Notes under the pieces: model-generated | Database searches by the model: none | What the model was told of the DNA's origin: nothing | The model's input: the letters and a program-made list of their open reading frames with translations, nothing else | NCBI GenBank assembly: GCA_903916085.1 | Contig: CAIWVL010000044.1 | Span: 1 to 33,608, forward strand | Source: an uncultured Spartobacteria bacterium | GTDB lineage: Bacteria; Verrucomicrobiota; Verrucomicrobiia; Chthoniobacterales; Chthoniobacteraceae | Length of the DNA stretch: 33,608 bases | Direction: 5' to 3' | Part shown: in pieces, positions 18,801 to 28,000 of the stretch | Numbering within the stretch: position 1 is the first letter of the stretch | Layout: every line of letters begins with the position of its first letter | Position numbers and translations under genes: made by a program

Positions 18801-21800
18801 CGGCCAGCCATGGCGGTTTACAAAGTCGAGCGTGCCGATGCCCTACATTCGTTTGATTACAGGGTCACAGCGGGTACTATTTTGAATGTATTGGCCCCCA
18901 TGCCGTTGCCCCTGCTTCCTCTTCCAAACGACCCTTTAACGGGACTTTGCAAAAACGTTGAGGTAGATCCCGGCAATACCTTCAATACAAGCCCGGATGT
19001 CTCGGCGGCAACAGGTTCGCCTGCGGCTTATTCTGGTTTTACTTTCAAGGATCGGAAGGGGTACGACTGGATTTATCGAGGTCCTCACAACGAGGCTAAA
19101 TCGCCGGCGCTCGGGATGAAGTTTTTTTATACCATGCGCGCAGACTTTGTCTTCCCGGGACTCGCGACCCAGCCTGCGGTGGGGACCGTACTGCCGTATC
19201 TGCGTCCCACGGACGACTCCGGAGCGTTTGTGGGGGATCCAGTGACGGGTACTTCGTTGACAGTGGTTTTCCGCCCCTCGTGGCCCGCTTACCCTCCGAC
19301 ATTGAGTGTGGGAGAAACGCTTACCCTGGCTAAAGACGGATTGCCTGGAGTGCGCGGTCAGAGCAGCGCGCGGGTGCTTTATCAGCAGTCGATCGCTCTC
19401 GGCGGTGCAACGACTCCTAGCGTGACTCTCACCGACCCGACTCGAGCCAAAACCGTTTTGCTGAATGCGGCCAATGTCGGACTGAGTGCGCTTCCGGTTT
19501 CGCTGAAGACAACGACAGACCAAGGTAAAATTTATTTTCAACTTGCTCAGCCTCACATTCAAAAACGGATCTACTTTAATCCGCAACTTGGCGACAAAGG
19601 TGGACTCGTATTTAGCGGTGAATTCATCGATGAGATTGCCGGTGAAGATTATCTGAATCTTAACACGTTGAGCTCAGCCGATGCCTTAGCGCTTAAAGGG
19701 TTGGTCGCTCAAACCGATCCGGATTACGCCAAGTGGGGTACCGCGATTGATTCGCTCTCCACAAGGGTGCAAACCTTTGTGCCGAACGTGTCCAAAGCTG
19801 GAACCGCCATTGCAGATCCTAATCAGGACTTTGTCGTCGATGCCTATACTTTACCGCAAGTAGCGAGCTCCAACACGGCCGTCGATACTTACGCGCTCAC
19901 CGCCTTGGGCAAGGGATCGGGTTATGTAACTCTGCTGTTTGGAGACGGAACCGCATTCACGCCAACTGGAGATCCGGTTACGATGCAGGTCGTGAGGGTT
20001 GTTAACAGCCTATACAAAGGGGACCTGAAGGCGATTTTCTCAGCCAACCCGCTGGATGAACAAACCACTCTACGCCACAGTGGCGATTTTGCAGCGCATC
20101 CAGAGTATTACGATTTTCAGTGGAGATACGCCGCACAATCCACCGCGCCAGCGTTGTACTCCTATGGCGTGAAGCGTGCGCTGGGAGTGGTGGGCGCAAG
20201 CGACCAGTGGCAGATTATTTCGTCGCCCACGGCGGTTCCTTTGGTGGGCGCTCCTTTAACTTATCCAACAACGGCAAGCACCTTCCCTTATTCCCTCGCT
20301 ACGAAGGCATCTAGTTATGATAACAGCTCCGGATTACCGGGGAAGATGCTCTTAAATGCTGGCTCCTTTAATTGTTCAAGTTATGTGCCAACGCAGGTTT
20401 TGTTCAGTGCTCAGCTTTCTGATTCAGATGGGTTTGTTTTGTATGTCAATAACACAGCGGCTCTGGCTTACAATCTTCCCACTGGCGTCAACGCTCCCGG
20501 CGATCTTTTAATGACAAGCGCCAGAGTCGGTCTTGTCTCTAGCGGCGATGGACTGGACCGACAATTTGAAGTAGATCCGAAGTATTTTAAGGTGGGCGCA
20601 AACAGGATTGAGTTGGCCCTATACTCCTCGAGCGCTGCACCAACAACAGCCGCGATCACAGACTTCCGGATCCACGTTCCTTCTAAGACAGACTTAGTCA
20701 CCTCTGGTAGTGCGTGGACAGCTGCCACTGGCGCATTAAGTAATACCTTGGTTCTCGGCGGTGCAGCGGGGACGGCCTTGGGTAATCCTCTTTTAGTATT
20801 TAGTGATGCCTTTTTTACAATGCGTTATCGGGCCAAGGCGGGAATTGGGATGGTGACGGGCAGCACATCCGACACGGATTGGAGTGAGTGGGTGGAACCT
20901 GTGTTTGTGCCCAGTTGGGTAAAGCGGGTGCTTGCGGGTATCAATCCATTTAATCAGCGAGAAACAGATTTAAGGAACAATCCGATCAGCACCGATGTGA
21001 GCGTCTTGACACAGGCAGGCAAGCGTTGGGAAGGCGATGTTGCCTTAAATTTGCAAACTATCAATAATTTCGGGCTGATCGAAATTTACGAGACAGTTAT
21101 GAATCGGGTGAAAGCGCAGAGTATTGATGCCAACGTAACCACGGATTCGGTCAATAATACGCTGTTGTTAGTGGCCGGTTATCTAAATGATTTGTACATG
21201 CTTTTGGGAAATGAGGCGGCCGATGATGCTGCAAATCCCACTATTCAAATTGACGGTCAGACAAGTGCCCAAAACATTAGTTCGGCTCGCTTTTCGTTCG
21301 AGGGGCAAGTTCCGACGTTGCTGGATGAGACCCTCGCATTGTGGCGTGGGCGCGATGACATAAACACGACAACGCGGTCTGCGCCTGCATACAACCGGCT
21401 TTACTGGAATTATATCAAGGGCATCACGTCCGGAGAATCTATTTACGCAGTTAACTACAACATCAAAGATCAATCGGGTACGTCTGCAAATGGAGTTGTC
21501 GATGCAGCTGATGCTCAGAAAATGTTTCCGCAAGGCCATGGCGATGCCTACGGCCATTACTTAACCGCGCTCAAAGGTTATTACAAGCTGCTCACTAACA
21601 AAACATACACGTGGATTCCAAGTGCTGAAACAGCGTCAGTGCTCGGACAATCTGTGCAGGTGGATTACCAGGATGAACGGAAGTTCGCCGCCGCCGCTGC
21701 CGCCCTAGCGAAAGCGGGCTGCACAACGCTCTCCCTGACCGCTCGACAGAGCTTCCAGGACACTGATACGAATGGTTGGTCCTCTTTGACCGAGGCTAGA

Positions 21801-24377
21801 GTTAATAGCGACAAAGGCTCTACTCGGTACTGGGGAACAGACGAATGGGCAGCCCGCTCTTACCAGGGTGCGTATTTCAATTGGATCAACGGCAACGCTA
21901 TGCTTCCTGTAGTGGATTCCACGAACCAGGGAATTGCGAAGGTCGATCGCAGTACTGTGCCTGAGTTGGCCGAGATCGCTACCACTGCGGGCAAGATTTT
22001 CACGGTGTCAGCCGGCTTGCAGGCCAACATCAATCCGCTAGGGCTCGCTGCGGATTCGATGATCTTTGACATCTCTCCGAGTGAACTAGCGGCGGGCAAA
22101 ACGCACTTCGAACAAATTTATGACAGAGCAGTACAGGCTGGAATAAACGCGAAAGAAACATTTCTTCGTGCTGGCCAAATGGACGGATTGCTTCGGCAAC
22201 AGGTGAATGGTTTGGATGATTACGCAAACGACATCTCCAAGCAGGAGGCGACTTACCAGTATCAGTTAATAAATCTGTTCGGAACCCCCTACGCCGGGGA
22301 CATTGGAGTAGGTGCTCTCTACGCACAGAGTTATTCGGGACCAGATTTGTATCATTCTTTTTTCATAAACAAACCATCTGAGTTGATTGATGTATCGAAT
22401 GATGTGACCGTAACCTTTAATGAACCCGTTAACGTCACTCCATTTACGGCTTGGGATCTTGATAGTGTCTATGCACGGGCAAACACTTCGGGCCAGTACA
22501 CCTCGCGAACTTTTAAGGTCTCCAAGTTTAGCCTTGCGCAATTCGCGACTGTGGCGATGGGTACCCGGCAACAGGTGGGTGAGATCCAAACGGCGTTGTT
22601 AGACTGTTATCAGGCTCAGGTGAATCTTCGGGCGTCAGTCAACGCGTTCAATGTTTTGAAGACTCGGTTTGACCGAGACTATCAATTATATTCGGAGATG
22701 ATTACTGGCTTCAACGCAGCCACGGCGCAAGCGAATGCGAAAAGCAGTAAGGCAGCCGAGATTTCAAACGCATCCTTCAACCTGACGCTCGCAGCGGCTG
22801 GTTTTGGCCTGACTGTGGACTATGTGGCCGCACTCTCAGACGCATTCGCAGAGGCAGCGCCAACAAGCGTGGGCTTTTCATCCGATGTGACCTCTGTGAT
22901 TCGGTCGCTGGCTAAATACAGCGGTGCCACTGCTTCTTATGCGTACTCCCTTTTGGGGCTCGCCACGGAAACGAAGGCGTCCTTATTGGATGCTAAGGCT
23001 GCTGATCTCGAGTCCCAAGCGCAGGGCTTTATTAGTGATTTCAATAACGAGACTGCCAATAAACAGCATGTCGCAGAGTTTGAGCGTTTGTATTCCCAGA
23101 TGCTCTCCACTGCTTTCGACATGAATCTGCGCCTGACTGAGCTTCAGCAGGCTACGGAACGAGTCTCGAAGATCTACGGCAAGGCGAATCAAATTCTGTC
23201 TGAGCGTGAAACCTTTCGGACTCGTGCTGCTGCGGTTATTCAGGGCTACCGGACACGGGATGTCGTGTATCGAGACTTGCGAAACGAACAGCTAGCACAG
23301 TATTCGGCGTTGTTTGATCTTGCCCAGACATACACTTACAGCGCAATCAAGGCCTACGATTACGAGACTGGGCTTCTTAAAAATACCACTGGCAGAAACT
23401 TCACAAATTCGGTGATTTCCACTTGGAGTATTGGTGAGTTTTCAGGTCAAAATCCCGTCAGCGCTGCGGTTGGAGATCCGGGGCTCGCTGGAATCCTTGC
23501 CGCAGTTCACAACGACTGGGCGGTCGTCAAAGGGCGACTTGGGTTCAACAATCCAGACCGCAACGGGACGCTGTTTTCTCTGCGCCAGGAGCTGTTCCGT
23601 ATCCGCGCCGATCAACCTAGCGGAGATGATGACTTAGTGTGGAAGCAGGTTCTACAGCAGAGAGTCATGAGTAACGTCCTCAATGACTCTGATGTGCTTA
23701 AATATTGCGCAAATCTCTCCAAAGCCAACGGTGGTGCCGTTCCCGGTATCGTTATTCCCTTTTTTACGACAATCGAACAGGGGCTTAACTTTTTTGGTTG
23801 GCCGCTCGCAGCCGGCGATCACACTTATTCCCAGTCGACCTTTGCAACAAAAATTCTGTCGGTAGGGGTTGTATTCAAGGACTACGTCGGGATGGATTCT
23901 TTTGATGGAACGCCACCATCCAGTAGCAGTGCTAATGCGCTCAGTGCCACGCCTTACGTCTACCTAATCCCTGCTGGGTTCGATTCGCTGCGCACGCCTC
24001 CCTTGGGGGATCAAGTTTCTATTCGCACTTGGAACGTGAAAGATCAGGCGTTACCGCTTCCCATTAACATTGGCGCAAGTGGTTATTCTGCTCTGCAAGT
24101 ATTTACGCCTCAGGGTACTTTGAATGAACAGCTTTGGATTCCACGCAAGCATCAGGCCTTCCGGCCCGTGAGCAGCTCAGCCTTCTTCTACGGTTCCGTT
24201 CCGACTGAGTTTACCAGCTCACGCCTCGTGGGCCGTAGCGTGTGGAACAGCAAATGGAAGCTTGTGATCCCCGCTTATTCTCTCCTGAATAATGAACAAA
24301 CTGGACTCGATAATTTTATAAAAAGCGTTTCTGATATCAAACTGTTCCTGCGAACCTACTCGAATAGCGGAAATTAG
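15870..24377 (+). CDS. Giant secreted protein (2835 aa from ATG 15870) with TcA-like C-terminal third
   Basis: Uninterrupted ORF; signal region RTIWSAILTLLLGAFSDVKAQ; C-terminal helices with Ala/Gly-rich segment, YSALFDLAQTYTYSAIKAYDYETGLL and SKWKLVIPAYSLL..GLDNFIKSVSDIKLFLRTYSNSGN resembling TcA TcB-binding and C-terminal regions. Confidence 0.8.
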   Translation: MNWPFRALLQPHRRTIWSAILTLLLGAFSDVKAQEMTNGVYNRLSNRTGFPPLGAAAIPSGSPTLTPQFANVVESSASSSLIAGTLVNGTLSGGPLVSGTLAAGTLVVNSSSYVFPNSLYLVNGGTVGVRLARSSVGTTFSSNVPSYSLGDQILPPATIINSVGVSTTVASNFWRTMPLAAAEVVTNPSGAPAVDYRDGSSATITALGDGVFPSYYYSPHAKAVFANTPGRVSVTWVSRIPDPTTNAYVFYKETFSVSVAARVPARKMFWTERSYTGPLITIPSGQIQRVNPIFSNVFPETVASEVVIAGDSTKTVESGTSDTSTLLNVSRQQSAILRTLWFDKLNGKGQLHAYNLTGRVLIEYLGVERVDGTFEFLGLDVVDVAKSLEQNVQNVELGNEIRAFDGVQVDTRDSLVAAPVGTSGSADQANYYGVGVRPDGSSAYYAEKTNDIPERVSFYWLEPLPIGITVAATTTLANTLIKWPAYLNQYTLSWPTSVSKFVQYTVDDTGSSVTSGTGLQFQGGNLPQIVFQDSTEGDLALDTITQRLVVNFTGETDLLNRSLLKFTGTNGGVWYVPLMTQGMDRPGITTDGFSTSGTAYVGERLTPPSSDYSSAAYIAQGTCYSPQAYINPFTSGVPAAELGAIIPVNAVPGQSTLTVWWFKKIPAKSAEFSDFYSSALVTRYSVSYRETISTTESFSDAPVGWTDNRVLAVTPPTDANLPSTNVLGPFSTYSVSGSTNSVLSGPATSKIFYPGAQGAAPITFSFQLYRLDSWTGQSFSVYAQTTATGVFMPVLSQVFTSATEVTSATSGTAAFGGVSYAWTITPRPSSFADFATVGSSSVKDQIFDITITATPTTTAGADSLSALALGFGSNLSSATGAFAIGNLALERSVPKIILASNQGSGALPAYVAAGSIYNQPDRTKIGYNPNEEHALILDKRVYALRDDLNVLNGSIASGTLFTSKPRVLVQYTDPIDNRPAMAVYKVERADALHSFDYRVTAGTILNVLAPMPLPLLPLPNDPLTGLCKNVEVDPGNTFNTSPDVSAATGSPAAYSGFTFKDRKGYDWIYRGPHNEAKSPALGMKFFYTMRADFVFPGLATQPAVGTVLPYLRPTDDSGAFVGDPVTGTSLTVVFRPSWPAYPPTLSVGETLTLAKDGLPGVRGQSSARVLYQQSIALGGATTPSVTLTDPTRAKTVLLNAANVGLSALPVSLKTTTDQGKIYFQLAQPHIQKRIYFNPQLGDKGGLVFSGEFIDEIAGEDYLNLNTLSSADALALKGLVAQTDPDYAKWGTAIDSLSTRVQTFVPNVSKAGTAIADPNQDFVVDAYTLPQVASSNTAVDTYALTALGKGSGYVTLLFGDGTAFTPTGDPVTMQVVRVVNSLYKGDLKAIFSANPLDEQTTLRHSGDFAAHPEYYDFQWRYAAQSTAPALYSYGVKRALGVVGASDQWQIISSPTAVPLVGAPLTYPTTASTFPYSLATKASSYDNSSGLPGKMLLNAGSFNCSSYVPTQVLFSAQLSDSDGFVLYVNNTAALAYNLPTGVNAPGDLLMTSARVGLVSSGDGLDRQFEVDPKYFKVGANRIELALYSSSAAPTTAAITDFRIHVPSKTDLVTSGSAWTAATGALSNTLVLGGAAGTALGNPLLVFSDAFFTMRYRAKAGIGMVTGSTSDTDWSEWVEPVFVPSWVKRVLAGINPFNQRETDLRNNPISTDVSVLTQAGKRWEGDVALNLQTINNFGLIEIYETVMNRVKAQSIDANVTTDSVNNTLLLVAGYLNDLYMLLGNEAADDAANPTIQIDGQTSAQNISSARFSFEGQVPTLLDETLALWRGRDDINTTTRSAPAYNRLYWNYIKGITSGESIYAVNYNIKDQSGTSANGVVDAADAQKMFPQGHGDAYGHYLTALKGYYKLLTNKTYTWIPSAETASVLGQSVQVDYQDERKFAAAAAALAKAGCTTLSLTARQSFQDTDTNGWSSLTEARVNSDKGSTRYWGTDEWAARSYQGAYFNWINGNAMLPVVDSTNQGIAKVDRSTVPELAEIATTAGKIFTVSAGLQANINPLGLAADSMIFDISPSELAAGKTHFEQIYDRAVQAGINAKETFLRAGQMDGLLRQQVNGLDDYANDISKQEATYQYQLINLFGTPYAGDIGVGALYAQSYSGPDLYHSFFINKPSELIDVSNDVTVTFNEPVNVTPFTAWDLDSVYARANTSGQYTSRTFKVSKFSLAQFATVAMGTRQQVGEIQTALLDCYQAQVNLRASVNAFNVLKTRFDRDYQLYSEMITGFNAATAQANAKSSKAAEISNASFNLTLAAAGFGLTVDYVAALSDAFAEAAPTSVGFSSDVTSVIRSLAKYSGATASYAYSLLGLATETKASLLDAKAADLESQAQGFISDFNNETANKQHVAEFERLYSQMLSTAFDMNLRLTELQQATERVSKIYGKANQILSERETFRTRAAAVIQGYRTRDVVYRDLRNEQLAQYSALFDLAQTYTYSAIKAYDYETGLLKNTTGRNFTNSVISTWSIGEFSGQNPVSAAVGDPGLAGILAAVHNDWAVVKGRLGFNNPDRNGTLFSLRQELFRIRADQPSGDDDLVWKQVLQQRVMSNVLNDSDVLKYCANLSKANGGAVPGIVIPFFTTIEQGLNFFGWPLAAGDHTYSQSTFATKILSVGVVFKDYVGMDSFDGTPPSSSSANALSATPYVYLIPAGFDSLRTPPLGDQVSIRTWNVKDQALPLPINIGASGYSALQVFTPQGTLNEQLWIPRKHQAFRPVSSSAFFYGSVPTEFTSSRLVGRSVWNSKWKLVIPAYSLLNNEQTGLDNFIKSVSDIKLFLRTYSNSGN

Positions 24378-24395
24378 CTAGCACTCTGAATAATT

Positions 24396-24971
24396 GTGTT
24401 TGATCAGGGATTAAAGAAAGGTTTCGAACAGGCGGTTCGTCGCCTGCACAGGCCATCGTTGGGCCTCCTCTGTGTGTGTTTCGCGCTTCTCGCGCTTCTG
24501 ACTTTGCGCAAGCCGTCTCCTCCAGAGGTGCCGATCGGGGCGCTCCCTGTGCGTTCCGCACCGGTGCCATCCGTGGACGTACTTGCTACGACGCTCGATC
24601 CCGCTGAGGTCTTTCATCGCGCTCTCTGGCGGCGACCGCTCTCGGACGACACGATTGTAAATGCCCAGCGCAGGGATTGGTCGGATGCCCAAGGTGTGAC
24701 ACATTGGGACTGGTTTCTTGAGGTCCGTCCGAGTGCAAATCTCCAAGCTTGGTTTGAGACAAATCCGTTTTCGCTGCATCTGGTTAACTCACTTTCACTG
24801 GATAAAACAGCCGATGGCGCACCAATTCCGGATTGGTTCCCAAAAGACTTCGACGGGATGGAGGTATTTGAGGGGTTCTCTGGTAATCTTCGGCTCATTA
24901 GGGCGCTCAAAACTAGCAGCCTCTTTTTGTCTGACTCGGGTAGCGGATTTGCGCGTCCGAGTGCCCCGTAA
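24396..24971 (+). CDS. Small single-TM protein at the end of the secreted array
   Basis: GTG start 19 bp after the giant gene; TM segment PSLGLLCVCFALLALLTL; conserved-looking soluble domain DWFLEVRPSANLQAWFETNPFSLHLV. Confidence 0.7.
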   Translation: MFDQGLKKGFEQAVRRLHRPSLGLLCVCFALLALLTLRKPSPPEVPIGALPVRSAPVPSVDVLATTLDPAEVFHRALWRRPLSDDTIVNAQRRDWSDAQGVTHWDWFLEVRPSANLQAWFETNPFSLHLVNSLSLDKTADGAPIPDWFPKDFDGMEVFEGFSGNLRLIRALKTSSLFLSDSGSGFARPSAP

Positions 24972-25133
24972 ACCTAAAAACGGCAATCGTAGAGCTGTAA
25001 AAATTTTTGCTAAAATGCGTTTTATCGACGCTTACCGCAGTTGCCCGGACTTTTAAGCGGGCCAGTTGCTGAAACTCCGCGACGGGGGGCTTCCTGTTGG
25101 AGCGTCTAGTCGTTAAGCTCGCTCCTCGCTTTT

Positions 25134-27881
25134 ATGGAGAATGAACGGATGTTGCCCGGACAGAGGATTGTTAGTGATACGGAACCTGAACTTGGACTTG
25201 GAATTGTGCTGAAAATAGATGCTGCGCGTGTGGAGGTATTCTTCCCCGCCGCAGGCGAGCAGCGCCAGTACGCCGTGCGTAGCGCACCTTTGCGCCGAGT
25301 CCGTTTCAAGGAGGGAGACCGACTCAAGCTTCATAGTGGAGAACCCTTTGTTGTGGAGTCCGTCCAAGAGCGCGCTGGGCTTGTCGTGTATCTGACGGCT
25401 GGTAGGGAAGTTCCCGAGGCTCAGCTTTCGGATTCGATCAGTTTCAGCAGTCCCGAGGAGCGGCTTCTTGTGGGGCAGGTTGATGAAAATTATGCCTTTG
25501 ATTTGCGCGCCGAAGCGCTGCTATGGCGTTGTCGGATGCTCCAGAACCCAGTGCGCGGCTTTGTGGGTGGGCGCGTGGAGTTACTTGGACATCAGATGTT
25601 TATAGCTAATGAAGTGGCCTCTCGCCAGCACCCAAGGGTGCTCCTCGCGGATGAGGTGGGCTTGGGTAAAACCATCGAAGCTGGACTAATACTGCATCGA
25701 ATGCATCTTACGGGCAGGGCGGCTCGCGTGCTGGTTCTTCTGCCTGAGCCCTTGATTCATCAATGGTTTGTGGAGATGTGGCGACGGTTCAATTTGCTAT
25801 TCAGCATCTTCGACGCCGACCGGTGCAGTGCCATTGAAGTCAACCAGGTCGGCGCTAACCCTTTTCTGGACAGTCAATTGGTGATTTGCAGTCAGGCGTT
25901 TTTAGCTGGGGATCCGCTGCGTAGGACCCAAGTGCTTGAGGCGGGATGGGACTTGTTAGTGGTAGATGAGGCGCATCATCTGCAATGGAGTTCTCAGGGG
26001 CCAGGGCCAGAATATGCTTTAGTCGAGGAGCTTGCTGCGAAAGTTCCAAGCTTGCTTTTACTCACTGCTACTCCCCAGCAACTGGGACCCGAAGGTCATT
26101 TCGCCAGACTTCGACTCTTGGATCCTGCGCGATTTACGAGCTTGGAGGCTTTTAGCGCGGAGGCGCAGAACTATGAGCGGGTAGCGGCGGCGATAGACCG
26201 TCTGCGGGCGGGGCGATTGCTGACGAAAAAGGAGGAGTCCTTGTTTGGTGGGCGTTCGGCGCGGATTGCGAGCCTGAGCGCTGCATTGCGCGCGGAGCAG
26301 ACAGAAGCGCGAGCGGCTCTTGTGGACGCGCTTTTGGATGCGTTTGGAACAGGGCGTGTGATGTTTCGCAACACACGCGCGGCACTTGCAGGGTTTCCGG
26401 AACGCAAGGCCTTTCTGGTGCCTTTGAAATTGGCCAAGGAAAAGGACGCGTTCGCGCTCAAACTAAAGTGGCTGGTAGAACTGCTCAGGGAATTACCGGA
26501 AGCGAAAATTCTACTGATTTGTAAAAGCCGGCCTCTGGCTGAAAGGGTGCATCAAGGATTGTTACAAGAAATCAATGTGCCATGTGGCCTCTTCCATGAG
26601 GGACTGACTCTCGTACAGCGGGATCGCAACGCCGCTTTCTTTGCTGAACCTGAGGGGGCTCGGCTTTTGATTTGTTCGGAGATTGGTAGCGAGGGGCGTA
26701 ATTTTCAGTTCGCACACGATTTGGTGCTATTTGATTTACCGCAAAATCCTGAACTACTGGAGCAACGTATCGGGCGTCTCGATCGGATTGGACAGACAGA
26801 GACGATTCAAATCCATGTGCCGTATGTGACTGGTACGGAGGAGGAAGTTTTGGCGCGGTGGTATGCCGAAGGGTTGGGATCGTTTGAGGTCAATCCTCAT
26901 GGGGCCTCGGAAATTGCCGCCGTGTTACGGTTAGAATTGGACGCTCTATGCGCCACTTTTAGTGCGGCCAAACTGAAGACCTTTCTTAAAAAAACGACCG
27001 CATTACTCTCCGAAGTGACCGCTAAATTGGAGCAAGGCTACGACCGACTGCTGGAGTTAAACTCTTACCGCCCTGCCGAAGCCGAGCTCGTTTTGGCGCA
27101 AATCCGTGCCGCTGATGCCGACGCGGATTTTCAGTCCTTTTTTATGCGGCTACTGGATTTCTATGGTGTGGGCGCCGAGGACATGGGGGGGGGACACCGC
27201 ACTTATTTGTTTCAGGCCGGTCCTCTAGTCAAAGAAGCTTTACCCGCGCTTCCTGTGGAGGGTTTGAGTGCGACTTTCAATCGGGCGTGGGCGTTGCATA
27301 GAGAAGATGTGGGTTTTATGAGTCAAGATCACCCGCTCGTAGGGGGGGCTTTGGACATGCTACTAGGGAGCGAATCTGGCAATGCGGCCTTCGGGGTTTG
27401 GAAGGGCGCGACTAAGGAGTCGTTGATGTTGGAAGTGATTCTTGTCGTGGAGTGTGTGGTTCCGACTGCGCTTCATGCGGATCGATTTTTACCCGCAACA
27501 CCGGTGCGGATTTTGGTGGACCACGAGCTGACGGATCTGACCGAGGTACACGAACCTGGGAGTTTGAATCTCCAAAAAGGCGAGGTGCAACGGCTCTTAG
27601 ATAAGGCGGTTGTCCGCAAGAAACTGTTTCCTGCGATGCTTGAGCGAGCACAGGAACTGGGGGGCATCCAAATGCAGGTGCTTGTGGAATTAGCCTTGGC
27701 GCGGATGAACTCGCACTTGGGGGCAGAGATTGCGCGTTTGGAACAGCTACGCGAGTTGAACGACCACGTGCGGCCTGAGGAAATTGCGCTTCTACAGGCG
27801 CATCAGGTTGCTTTGGGCGAGGCGTTTGCTGGGGCGCGTCTGCGGGTAGATGCCTTGCGGCTCATCCTTCGAACGCCGTAG
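25134..27881 (+). CDS. rapA: RNA polymerase-associated protein RapA-like SNF2 helicase
   Basis: PGQRIVSDTEPELGLGIVL N-terminus; LLADEVGLGKTIEAGLILHRM, LLVVDEAHHLQW (DEAH), LLLTATPQQLGPEGHFARLRLLDP, LLICSEIGSEGRNFQFAHDLVLFDLPQNPELLEQRIGRLDRIGQ. Confidence 0.93.
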   Translation: MENERMLPGQRIVSDTEPELGLGIVLKIDAARVEVFFPAAGEQRQYAVRSAPLRRVRFKEGDRLKLHSGEPFVVESVQERAGLVVYLTAGREVPEAQLSDSISFSSPEERLLVGQVDENYAFDLRAEALLWRCRMLQNPVRGFVGGRVELLGHQMFIANEVASRQHPRVLLADEVGLGKTIEAGLILHRMHLTGRAARVLVLLPEPLIHQWFVEMWRRFNLLFSIFDADRCSAIEVNQVGANPFLDSQLVICSQAFLAGDPLRRTQVLEAGWDLLVVDEAHHLQWSSQGPGPEYALVEELAAKVPSLLLLTATPQQLGPEGHFARLRLLDPARFTSLEAFSAEAQNYERVAAAIDRLRAGRLLTKKEESLFGGRSARIASLSAALRAEQTEARAALVDALLDAFGTGRVMFRNTRAALAGFPERKAFLVPLKLAKEKDAFALKLKWLVELLRELPEAKILLICKSRPLAERVHQGLLQEINVPCGLFHEGLTLVQRDRNAAFFAEPEGARLLICSEIGSEGRNFQFAHDLVLFDLPQNPELLEQRIGRLDRIGQTETIQIHVPYVTGTEEEVLARWYAEGLGSFEVNPHGASEIAAVLRLELDALCATFSAAKLKTFLKKTTALLSEVTAKLEQGYDRLLELNSYRPAEAELVLAQIRAADADADFQSFFMRLLDFYGVGAEDMGGGHRTYLFQAGPLVKEALPALPVEGLSATFNRAWALHREDVGFMSQDHPLVGGALDMLLGSESGNAAFGVWKGATKESLMLEVILVVECVVPTALHADRFLPATPVRILVDHELTDLTEVHEPGSLNLQKGEVQRLLDKAVVRKKLFPAMLERAQELGGIQMQVLVELALARMNSHLGAEIARLEQLRELNDHVRPEEIALLQAHQVALGEAFAGARLRVDALRLILRTP

Positions 27882-27947
27882 CGAGGGATAATCGTGGAGG
27901 CGTCGTGGCGTAAAGGAGGGAGTGCGACAGGGTGTGAGTCGCCGGAG

Positions 27948-28000
27948 GGCGGAAGCTTGCCTTTGAGCTTGGGCAGGCTCCCGCCGAGATTGCATTTTTA
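27948..28000 (+). terminator. Hairpin with downstream T-run between convergent genes
   Basis: ggcgg (27948-27952)/ccgcc (27981-27985) with further inner pairing (agcttgcc/ggcaggct) followed by attttt. Confidence 0.5.

Noticed and set aside
18936-19586. 216-aa ORF on the - strand
   Set aside because: Wholly antisense to the giant secreted gene, Arg/Ser/His-rich with no recognisable domain.
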